Program-made: the position numbers and the translations under genes
Shown here: piece after piece, positions 1-7,597 of the stretch
How the letters are laid out: each line of letters begins with the position of its first letter
How positions within the stretch are numbered: the first letter of the stretch is position 1
Assembly (NCBI GenBank): GCA_026392465.1
Contig: JAPLCA010000013.1
Coordinates: forward strand, 87,452-151,451
Reading direction: 5' to 3'
Length of the DNA stretch: 64,000 nucleotides
Source: Propionibacteriales bacterium
GTDB taxonomy: Bacteria > Actinomycetota > Actinomycetes > Propionibacteriales > Nocardioidaceae
Notes under the pieces: generated by a model
Database searches by the model: none
Seen by the model: only the letters and a program-made list of their open reading frames with translations
What the model was told of the DNA's origin: nothing

Positions 1-1061
1 TGGCGACCGCTCCCGACGCCCTCGTCGACAGCCCGAGCTACGCGACGTCGCGGGAGTTCAAGCGTCGGGCGGAGGCAGCCGGCTTCGACGTCGAGCGCAT
101 CCCGATGCCGATCGACTGGAGCTTCGCGCTGCGCGAGCTGAAGGGGGAGATGAAGCCGTCCTACACGAACGGCGACCTCGGGTTCGGCGTCAACAACGGC
201 GGCAAGCAGTCGCTCGACGTCACCTATCTCCGGGCCGCGGAGGCGACGGGTCTGCTGGAGGTGCGGCTGCTGCACCGCGTCGACGCCGTGGCGCGCACGT
301 CGACCGGTGCCTGGCAGGTCGAGCTCACCCGCACCGACGAGCGCGGCACCCCTCTCGAGCAGCAGGTCATCACCACCCCGACGCTCGTCATGGGTGCGGG
401 CAGTGGCGGCACCAGCCGCATGCTGGTGCGCGCCGGAGCCACCGGACGCATCCCCGACCTGCCCGACGCGACGGGTCGGGGCTTCGGCACGAACGCCGAC
501 CGCATCTACGTGTGGAGCAGCCTCCTCGGCGGCTTCCCGACGCCGCAGGGCGGCCCGGTCGTGTTCGGCAGCAAGGACTGGTCGGACCCGGCCACCGCGA
601 ACACGGTGATCCAGGCGTCGATCCCGCCGGTCGGCATCGCCGGCCTCGACCTCGACCTGCGCAGCACGATGATGGTCGCCTACGGCGTCAGCCGGGAGCG
701 CGGCCGCTTCGTCTACAACCCGCTCACCGACGACGTGGCGCTGTCGTGGCGCTACGAGGGCGACCGCGACCTGCAGACGAAGGCGATCGCCCCGAGGGTG
801 GCGGCGATCGCCGGCCTGGACACCCTGCTGGTCGACACGAACGCGCTCGTGCCGTCCACCTGGCACCCGATGGGCGGCATGAACATGGGCGACGCCTGCG
901 ACCACGAGGGGCGCGTGAAGGGGCAGAAGGGTCTCTACGTGCTCGACGGCGCGCTGCTCCCCGGCTCGGCCGCGGCGTGCAACCCCTCGATGACGATCGC
1001 GGCCGTGGCCGAGCGCGCCCTGACGCGCATCGTCCGGGACGACGTCGGCAGCATCATCTGA
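1..1061 (+). CDS. GMC-family oxidoreductase, cholesterol-oxidase-like (5' truncated)
   Basis: The reading frame is open from the first full codon at position 3 to the TGA at 1059-1061, so the N-terminus with the FAD-binding Rossmann motif lies before the window. The C-terminal part is characteristic of the GMC fold of the cholesterol oxidase (ChoA) type. It has a W-H-P-M-G-G motif (His codon 864-866) and a C-N-P-S-M-T-I motif (Asn codon 981-983). These match the active-site His and Asn of flavin-dependent 3-beta-hydroxysteroid oxidases, followed by the usual E-R-A helix. The expected reaction is oxidation of a sterol or other alcohol with FAD. The fatty-acid and branched-chain CoA genes downstream fit a lipid or sterol degradation context. 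Substrate is inferred only from the motif class. A large inverted repeat follows the stop codon. Confidence 0.8.
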   Translation, partial: ATAPDALVDSPSYATSREFKRRAEAAGFDVERIPMPIDWSFALRELKGEMKPSYTNGDLGFGVNNGGKQSLDVTYLRAAEATGLLEVRLLHRVDAVARTSTGAWQVELTRTDERGTPLEQQVITTPTLVMGAGSGGTSRMLVRAGATGRIPDLPDATGRGFGTNADRIYVWSSLLGGFPTPQGGPVVFGSKDWSDPATANTVIQASIPPVGIAGLDLDLRSTMMVAYGVSRERGRFVYNPLTDDVALSWRYEGDRDLQTKAIAPRVAAIAGLDTLLVDTNALVPSTWHPMGGMNMGDACDHEGRVKGQKGLYVLDGALLPGSAAACNPSMTIAAVAERALTRIVRDDVGSII

Positions 1062-1067
1062 GGAACG

Positions 1068-1138
1068 TCCCCCCGATTCGGAACGTCATCGCCCCTTTCT
1101 GGGCGAGGAACGGGCGATGGTGTTCCGAATCGCGGGGA
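1068..1138. repeat. Inverted repeat between convergent genes, likely bidirectional terminator
   Basis: Arms at 1068-1094 and 1112-1138 (27 nt each) pair at 26 of 27 positions if two G-U pairs are counted. The loop is 17 nt. The base of the stem is a run of C against a run of G. The structure fills the gap between the GMC stop codon (1061) and the stop codon of the opposing hydrolase (1140). There is no T-tract. It belongs to the same structural class as the repeats at 35081-35157 and 44794-44881. Confidence 0.85.
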
Positions 1139-1139
1139 G

Positions 1140-1946
1140 TCAGACGGCGGTCTCGCGGATGAGCCGCAGGACGCGCTCGGGGTCGTCGGCCATCGGCACG
1201 TGGCCGCTGCCGGGCAGCGGCTCGTGGCGGGCCTGCGGGAGGCGCTGCCGTGCCACCTTCGACTGCGCGTAGGGGAGGATGCGGTCGCGCGTGCCCCAGG
1301 CGATGGTCGCGGGGACCGGCACCTGGCTGTCGAAGCGGTAGATCACGCCCTCCTTCGCCGTCCGCTCGAAGGCCGTGGCGTGCTTGAGCGCGAGGGAGTC
1401 GCCGTAGGTGTGCTCGGCGTCATGACGCTCGGGGTGGGCGTAGAGGATCCAGCCGATGGCGCGTCGTCCGCGCAGGTCGGCGGCGAGGCGCTGCAGGAGA
1501 CGCTTCGGCGTGACCATCGCCGAGAGGCGCATGAGGAACAGCGGCAGCAGCGCCTGGAAGCGGTTGACCGGTCCGAAGAAGCCGGCCGGGCTGAGGGCGG
1601 TGGCCGAGGACACCAGCCCGCGCGCGCCGAGCTCGAGCGCGATGGCCCCGCCGAGGGAGTTGCCCGCGACGTGCGGCTTCGTGACGCCCCAGCGCTCGAA
1701 CTGGGTCAGCAGGTGGTCGCACGCGTTGTCCATCGAGTACCGGACGCCGCCGGCGAAGGCGGGCGACTCGCCGAACCCGGACAGGTCGGGTGCGATGACG
1801 TCGTAGTCCTGCGCGAGGTCGTCGATCACGGGGTCCCAGGCCTGGCGTCGGTGGCCGATGCCGTGCAGGAGGACGAGCGGAGGGGCACCGGGGGTGCCCC
1901 GTCGGGTGTAGGCGAGATCGGGGTGCACGGGGAGATGCTGCCACAT
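1140..1946 (-). CDS. Alpha/beta hydrolase
   Basis: A 268-residue alpha/beta-hydrolase with all expected elements: the oxyanion motif L-L-H-G-I-G near residue 28, a G-N-S-L-G-G nucleophile elbow near residue 96, an acid in W-G-T-R-D-R and a C-terminal G-S-G-H-V-P-M histidine. Upstream codons stay open far into the racemase gene, but that extension has no hydrolase homology. The ATG at 1946 begins directly before the first beta strand, so I chose it; a GTG six codons later is possible. The gene is divergent from the racemase and shares a roughly 80-bp promoter region with it. Its substrate cannot be read from sequence; an esterase or ring-cleavage hydrolase role would suit the catabolic neighbours. 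Confidence 0.85.
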   Translation of the reverse strand: MWQHLPVHPDLAYTRRGTPGAPPLVLLHGIGHRRQAWDPVIDDLAQDYDVIAPDLSGFGESPAFAGGVRYSMDNACDHLLTQFERWGVTKPHVAGNSLGGAIALELGARGLVSSATALSPAGFFGPVNRFQALLPLFLMRLSAMVTPKRLLQRLAADLRGRRAIGWILYAHPERHDAEHTYGDSLALKHATAFERTAKEGVIYRFDSQVPVPATIAWGTRDRILPYAQSKVARQRLPQARHEPLPGSGHVPMADDPERVLRLIRETAV

Positions 1947-1988
1947 ACCGGCGGTATCCGAACAGGGTGACCGCGCCCACGGTCCCCC

Positions 1989-2018
1989 TCGACATCGTGA
2001 CAGTAGGACTGTCACAAT
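1989..2018 (+). promoter_or_regulatory. Promoter with MerR-type operator for racemase/acyl-CoA dehydrogenase
   Basis: A -35-like TCGACA (1989-1994) and a -10-like CACAAT (2013-2018) are separated by 18 bp. The spacer is almost filled by the perfect dyad TGACAGTAGGACTGTCA (1998-2014; 6-bp arms). A dyad centred between -35 and -10 is the hallmark of MerR-family activators. A near-identical 17-bp dyad lies at 6299-6315 before the thiolase, next to a MerR gene. The -10 box ends 6 nt before the GTG at 2025, so the transcript should be leaderless. Confidence 0.7.
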
Positions 2019-2024
2019 GATGGT

Positions 2025-3170
2025 GTGACGATCAACCCTGGACCCCTGAACGGCGTGCGCGTCGTCGAGATGGTCGGCATCGGGCCCGGGCCGTTCGCGG
2101 CCATGATGCTCGCCGACCTCGGCGCCGACGTGGTGCGCGTCCACCGGCCCGGCGGGGGCGGCCTGCAGGTCACGCGCCCCGAGCAGGACCTGCTCGGCCG
2201 CGGACGGCCGTCGGTCGCCCTCGACCTGAAGGACCCGCGCGGCGTCGAGACCGTGCTGCGGCTGGTCGAGCGGGCCGACGTGCTGCTCGAGGGCTTCCGC
2301 CCGGGCGTCACCGAGCGCCTCGGCATCGGGCCGGACGACTGCCTCGCCCGCAACCCCGCCCTCGTCTACGGACGGATGACCGGCTGGGGACAGGACGGAC
2401 CGCTGAGCCAGACCGCCGGGCACGACATGAACTACATCGCCGTCGCCGGTGCGCTCGACCCGCTCGGCCGTCGACCCGACGACGCCCCCGCCTTCCCGAT
2501 GAACCTGCTGGGCGACTTCGGCGGTGGCTCGCTGTACCTCGTCGCCGGCGTGCTCGCCGCGCTCCTGCACGCCCGCACGTCGGGCGAGGGCCAGGTCGTC
2601 GACGCCGCCATCACCGACGGCACGGCCCACCTCCTGACCATGGCCGTGACCATGCAGCAGGCCGGCGTCTGGGACGGCCGCCGCGGCACGAACCTGCTCG
2701 GCGGCGCGGCCCCGTTCTACGACGTCTTCGCGACGTCGGACGGTCGCTGGATGTCCGTCGGCCCGCTCGAGCCGCAGTTCTTCAGCGCGTTCGTCGAGCT
2801 GATCGGTGGCGACCTGCCCGGCCAGTACGACCTGCAGGACTGGGACACCCTGCGCGCCGAGCTGGAGCGCCGGTTCGCGTCGCGCACGCAGGCCGAGTGG
2901 ACCCAGGTCTTCGACGGCACCGACGCCTGCGTGCACCCCGTGCTCCCACTGACCGAGGCGTACGAGCACCCCCACAACGTCGCCCGCGGCACCTACGTGG
3001 AGCACCACGGCACCACGCAGCCCGCGCCGGCCCCGCGCTTCTCGCGCACCGCACCGCAGCTCACGACCCCGCCCGTCGGGCCGGGCGCCAACACCCGTGA
3101 GGCACTGACCGCCTGGGGCATCGACGACGTCGAGACCCTCATCGCCGACGGCGTCGCCGTCCAGGCCTAG
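2025..3170 (+). CDS. mcr: Alpha-methylacyl-CoA racemase (CaiB/BaiF family)
   Basis: A 381-residue family III CoA-transferase fold protein of normal length. It carries T-A-G-H-D-M-N-Y and L-L-G-D-F-G-G-G, which correspond to the catalytic His and Asp of Mycobacterium tuberculosis MCR. This marks the racemase rather than a true CoA transferase. The expected reaction is 2R/2S epimerisation of alpha-methyl-branched acyl-CoA, needed before beta-oxidation of branched lipids or sterol side chains. The start is GTG at 2025, immediately downstream of the predicted -10 box, with no Shine-Dalgarno (leaderless). The acyl-CoA dehydrogenase follows 11 bp later and is probably co-transcribed. Substrate range is inferred from the family. 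Confidence 0.87.
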   Translation: MTINPGPLNGVRVVEMVGIGPGPFAAMMLADLGADVVRVHRPGGGGLQVTRPEQDLLGRGRPSVALDLKDPRGVETVLRLVERADVLLEGFRPGVTERLGIGPDDCLARNPALVYGRMTGWGQDGPLSQTAGHDMNYIAVAGALDPLGRRPDDAPAFPMNLLGDFGGGSLYLVAGVLAALLHARTSGEGQVVDAAITDGTAHLLTMAVTMQQAGVWDGRRGTNLLGGAAPFYDVFATSDGRWMSVGPLEPQFFSAFVELIGGDLPGQYDLQDWDTLRAELERRFASRTQAEWTQVFDGTDACVHPVLPLTEAYEHPHNVARGTYVEHHGTTQPAPAPRFSRTAPQLTTPPVGPGANTREALTAWGIDDVETLIADGVAVQA

Positions 3171-3181
3171 GAAGGAACACC

Positions 3182-4324
3182 ATGAAGCGCACCATCTTCG
3201 ACGCCGACCACGAGGCGTTCCGCGACACCGTCCGCACGTTCTGCGAGAAGGAGATCGCGCCGCACCACGACCAGTGGGAGAAGGACGGCATCGTCCCCCG
3301 CGAGGTGTGGGAGAAGGCCGGCGAGCTCGGTCTGCTCGGGTTCATGATGCCCGAGGAGCACGGTGGAGGCGGCATCGCCGACTTCCGCTACAACGCGATC
3401 CTGTCCGAGGAGATCACCCGGATCGGCGCGAGCGGCATCGGCTTCGTCATCCAGACCGACCTGGTGTCCGGCTACCTGCTGTCGTACGCCACCGACGAGC
3501 AGAAGGCGCGCTGGTTCCCGAGGTTCTGCACGGGCGAGACGATCACCGCCATCGCCATGACCGAGCCCGGCACCGGCTCGGACCTGCAGGGCATCAAGAC
3601 GCGTGCCGTGCTCGACGGCGACGAGTACGTCATCAACGGCTCGAAGACGTTCATCACCAACGGCATCAACGCCGACCTCGTGCTCGTCGTCTGCCAGACC
3701 GACCCCGAGGCCGGCGCGATGGGCTTCTCGCTCATCGCCGTCGAGCGGGGCACGCCCGGCTTCGAGCGCGGTCGCAACCTCGACAAGATCGGCCTCAAGG
3801 CGCAGGACACCGCCGAGCTGTACTTCGAGGACGTCCGCGTGCCGAAGGAGAACCTGCTCGGCGAGGCCGGCCAGGGCTTCATCTACCTCATGGAGAAGCT
3901 GCCGCAGGAGCGGCTGTCGATCTCCGTCGTGGCGGCCGCCGCGTGCCGCGCGGCCATCGACATGACGCTCGACTACGTCAAGGAGCGCAAGGCCTTCGGC
4001 AAGCCGATCGGCTCGTTCCAGAACAGCCGCTTCGTGCTGGCCGAGCTCGAGACGGAGGCGCGGATCGCGCAGGTGTTCGTCGACGAGTCGATCACGCAGC
4101 ACAACCGCGGCGACCTGACCGTCGCCGACGCCGCCATGGGCAAGTGGTGGACGACCGAGCTGCAGAAGAAGACCGTCGACCGGTGCCTGCAGCTGCACGG
4201 CGGCTACGGCTTCATGTCCGAGTACCCGATCTCCAAGGCGTACCTCGACACCCGCATCCAGACGATCTACGGCGGCACGACCGAGATCATGAAGGAGATC
4301 ATCGGCCGCGGCATGGGCCTGTGA
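3182..4324 (+). CDS. Acyl-CoA dehydrogenase, long-chain (LCAD) type
   Basis: A 380-residue FAD-dependent acyl-CoA dehydrogenase. The C-terminal signature reads Y-G-G-T, not the Y-E-G-T of medium-chain enzymes, so the usual C-terminal catalytic Glu is absent. Instead the L-P-Q-E-R-L motif carries Glu at residue 243. This is where long-chain and isovaleryl-CoA dehydrogenases place the base, so the enzyme looks active. The ending also closely resembles animal ACADL (L-H-G-G-Y-G-F-M then I-Y-G-G-T-T-E-I-M-K). A strong AGGAAGGA ribosome site precedes the ATG. It is second in the operon with the racemase and should introduce the 2,3 double bond into acyl-CoA. Confidence 0.92.
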   Translation: MKRTIFDADHEAFRDTVRTFCEKEIAPHHDQWEKDGIVPREVWEKAGELGLLGFMMPEEHGGGGIADFRYNAILSEEITRIGASGIGFVIQTDLVSGYLLSYATDEQKARWFPRFCTGETITAIAMTEPGTGSDLQGIKTRAVLDGDEYVINGSKTFITNGINADLVLVVCQTDPEAGAMGFSLIAVERGTPGFERGRNLDKIGLKAQDTAELYFEDVRVPKENLLGEAGQGFIYLMEKLPQERLSISVVAAAACRAAIDMTLDYVKERKAFGKPIGSFQNSRFVLAELETEARIAQVFVDESITQHNRGDLTVADAAMGKWWTTELQKKTVDRCLQLHGGYGFMSEYPISKAYLDTRIQTIYGGTTEIMKEIIGRGMGL

Positions 4325-4331
4325 GCGCGGG

Positions 4332-5297
4332 TCAGACGAGCGGCTCGTCGCCGTCCTGGACCTTGGCGTCCTGCTCCTCGGCCTTCTCCCGCCGGTAGGC
4401 GGGCAGCGAGGCGACGACACCGGCACCGAGGATCAGCACCACGCCGCCGAGCGACCACTCGACGCCGACCTTGGTGTCGAGGACCTCGCCGTAGACCATC
4501 TTCGCGGCGATGAAGATGAGCAGCGCGGCCAGCGCGGCCTTGAGGTGCTTCAGGCGGGCCACCAGCTCGGCCACCAGGAAGAACAGCGGACGCAGGCCCA
4601 GCAGGGCGAACGCGTTCGCCGCGAACACCACGTAGGTGTCGGTGGTGATGCCGAGGATGGCGGGGACGGAGTCGACGGCGAAGATGATGTCGACGACGGC
4701 GATGGCCACCAGGGCGGCACCGGCCGTGGTCAGCATCCGCTTGCCGTTCTCCTTGGTGATCAGCTTGTCGCCGTGGTCGCCCTCGGCGATCGTCAGCCTG
4801 TTCTTGACGCCCTCGACGAGCTTCTCGTCGCCGTCGTGGTCCTTGCGGTGCTTCCAGAGGCGCCAGCCGGTCCAGGCCAGGAGGGCGGCGAACGGGTAGG
4901 TCAGCCAGGAGGCGGCGTCGAGCGCGGCGGCGCCGACCAGGATGAAGATGAGGCGGAGCACGAGCGCGAGCACGATGCCGTACGTCAGCAGACGGACGCG
5001 CTTCGGCGTCGGGATGGCGAACGCGCCGAGCACGACGAGGAAGACGAAGACGTTGTCGAGCGACAACGACTTCTCCACCAGGTACCCGGCGAGGTACGTG
5101 CCCGACTGCTCGGTGGTGCCGAACAGGTACAGGACGCCGCCGAACGCCAGGGCGATCGCGATCCAGGCGACCGACCAGACGGCGGCCACGCGGACCGGCA
5201 TGTCGTCGCGGCTACGGGTCAGCAGCAGGTCGATCGCGAGCAGGACGATGATCGCGACGAACAGCAAGGTCCAGTCGAGGGAGGAACCGAGAGGCAT
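4332..5297 (-). CDS. TerC/Alx-family integral membrane protein
   Basis: A 321-residue TerC-family protein with about eight or nine membrane segments and the conserved acidic motif E-K-S-L-S-L-D-N-V-F-V, plus a second V-D-S-V-P-A-I-L motif. Both are typical of Alx/TerC metal-efflux-related proteins. A hydrophilic loop of about 50 residues sits mid-protein and a charged tail ends it. Related proteins export manganese or help metalate exported proteins. The 5' leader carries a yybP-ykoY-type manganese riboswitch, which supports an Mn-linked role. The start ATG at 5297 has an AAGGAG site 11 nt upstream, embedded in the riboswitch expression platform. The 3' end is 7 bp from the opposing dehydrogenase stop. 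Confidence 0.9.
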   Translation of the reverse strand: MPLGSSLDWTLLFVAIIVLLAIDLLLTRSRDDMPVRVAAVWSVAWIAIALAFGGVLYLFGTTEQSGTYLAGYLVEKSLSLDNVFVFLVVLGAFAIPTPKRVRLLTYGIVLALVLRLIFILVGAAALDAASWLTYPFAALLAWTGWRLWKHRKDHDGDEKLVEGVKNRLTIAEGDHGDKLITKENGKRMLTTAGAALVAIAVVDIIFAVDSVPAILGITTDTYVVFAANAFALLGLRPLFFLVAELVARLKHLKAALAALLIFIAAKMVYGEVLDTKVGVEWSLGGVVLILGAGVVASLPAYRREKAEEQDAKVQDGDEPLV

Positions 5298-5308
5298 GAG
5301 GGAGTGAG

Positions 5309-5446
5309 CTCCTTCGCGGTGACGATGTCAGGGATGACAGGGATGTCGCGAAGGTTTCTCCACCCGGCAGGGCCACCCGGCGCGGGTCCGGATGGCCGGA
5401 CCGTGCTGACGCACCAGGTCGACGGGATACTTCCCTTCATCGCTCA
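5309..5446 (-). ncRNA. yybP-ykoY-type (Mn2+) riboswitch leader of the TerC gene
   Basis: Read on the minus strand, the leader starts with GCGATGAAGGGAAGTATCCC (5444-5425) and the aptamer ends with GGAGAAACCTTCGCG (5361-5347). These match the two conserved parts of yybP-ykoY RNAs (GGGGAGUA near the 5' side, GAGACCUU at the 3' side). P1 forms from GCGA-u-GAAGG with CCTTCGC. Inner hairpins GTGC-GTCA-GCAC and GTCCGG-CCAT-CCGGAC are visible. The 3' P1 strand CCTTCGCG (5354-5347) can alternatively pair perfectly with CGCGAAGG (5318-5311), which contains the TerC ribosome-binding site. This predicts translational ON switching: ligand stabilises P1 and frees the ribosome site. A TACTCT -10-like box lies just upstream on the minus strand. 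Confidence 0.8.
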
Positions 5447-5492
5447 GAGTACCGAGCGACGGAAAGGGGCGCTCGGCGAGTCGGGCGTGACC

Positions 5493-6221
5493 TCAGTCGC
5501 GCTCGTTGGCGCGGCGCCGGACCGTGCGCCGCTTCTCGTCGTCGACGGCCTCCTCGTAGGAGGTCACGAGGGCCTGCACGGTGAGCGGCTTGAACCGCTC
5601 GATCATCGCGGTGATCAGCTCCGGCGGCTGCCCCGACGCGACCAGGTGCGGCCACACGAGGGTGCGGAACAGCTCCGTGAGCTCGACGGCGAGCGCGCGG
5701 CCGTGCTCGGTGATCACGCGCCGCGCCGCGAGCGCCGCGTCGACGGGCAGCCCGGCGTCGAGGAAGCCCATGCCCACGGCGAGGTGCGCGGGTGCGAGCC
5801 GGAAGACGTCCTCGGTGGGCGTCGGCTCGACCACGCCGATGGCCACCAGCACCTCGAGGTCGTCGTCGCTGAGGCTGCGGCCGGCGCGCCTCTCGAGCGT
5901 GGAGCGGTCGAGCGTCTCCGGCATCTCCGGCGTCCACGGTGCGAGGAGCGTGCGGTGCAGGGCCACCTGCTCGGGGGTCGCGTCGGCCGGGATCTGCTCG
6001 AGGTAGCCCTCGATGGCGGCCAGCGTGAAGCCGTGGGCCTGCAGCTCCTTCACGAGCTCGAGCCGCGCGAGGTGGTCGGGTCCGTAGTAGCCGTTGCGGC
6101 CCGCCCGTCGCGGAGGCGGGATGAGCCCCCGGCCGGCGTAGAAGCGGACCGTGCGCACCGTCATGTCGACACGCGTGGCCAGCTGTTCCACGCTCATCGT
6201 CTCGTTCGGGCCGTCGGTCAC
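5493..6221 (-). CDS. MerR-family transcriptional regulator
   Basis: A 242-residue regulator. Residues 9-75 form a MerR winged-helix DNA-binding domain (S-V-E-Q-L-A-T-R, then T-V-R-F-Y-A-G-R-G-L-I-P-P-P-R and Y-Y-G-P-D-H-L-A-R-L). The C-terminal half is helical with no metal-binding cysteines, so an acyl-CoA or similar organic ligand is more likely than a metal. It is divergent from the thiolase/FadB operon, and a 17-bp dyad of MerR geometry sits in that promoter and in the racemase promoter at 1998-2014. It is therefore the best candidate regulator of both beta-oxidation operons. The start is GTG; a TACGCT -10 box at 6229-6234 ends 7 nt upstream, so the mRNA is probably leaderless. Confidence 0.88.
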   Translation of the reverse strand: MTDGPNETMSVEQLATRVDMTVRTVRFYAGRGLIPPPRRAGRNGYYGPDHLARLELVKELQAHGFTLAAIEGYLEQIPADATPEQVALHRTLLAPWTPEMPETLDRSTLERRAGRSLSDDDLEVLVAIGVVEPTPTEDVFRLAPAHLAVGMGFLDAGLPVDAALAARRVITEHGRALAVELTELFRTLVWPHLVASGQPPELITAMIERFKPLTVQALVTSYEEAVDDEKRRTVRRRANERD

Positions 6222-6236
6222 CTGCGAGAGCGTAGC

Positions 6237-6265
6237 GTCACTCCCTGGTGGCCGGTCGGAGTGAC
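6237..6265. promoter_or_regulatory. Inverted repeat in the MerR promoter region
   Basis: Perfect 8-bp arms GTCACTCC (6237-6244) and GGAGTGAC (6258-6265) with a 13-bp spacer lie just upstream of the predicted MerR -10 box. The sequence differs from the 17-bp dyad downstream. It could be an autoregulatory site or the target of another factor. Function is inferred from position only. Confidence 0.45.
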
Positions 6266-6289
6266 CCGCGTCACGATCCCCCGGGTCAC

Positions 6290-6319
6290 TAGCGACTCTG
6301 ACAGCAGTGGTGTCACAAT
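6290..6319 (+). promoter_or_regulatory. Promoter with MerR-type operator for thiolase/fadB
   Basis: The dyad TGACAGCAGTGGTGTCA (6299-6315) precedes and overlaps CACAAT (6314-6319), exactly as at the racemase promoter. The -35 position 18 bp upstream reads TAGCGA (6290-6295) and is weak, which fits an activator-dependent promoter. Predicted transcription starts near 6326. A GAAGGA ribosome site lies before the ATG at 6353. Confidence 0.7.
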
Positions 6320-6352
6320 CGGCACCGAAGGTTCTACACGAAGGACACTGAC

Positions 6353-7567
<1,215 letters not shown>

Positions 7568-7597
7568 TCGCCACCCGAGACAAGAGAGAGCACATCG

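Noticed and set aside
1947..3008. Open upstream extension of the hydrolase frame, antisense to the racemase gene
   Set aside because: No hydrolase similarity and it mirrors the codon pattern of the racemase; high-G/C antisense frames stay open by chance.
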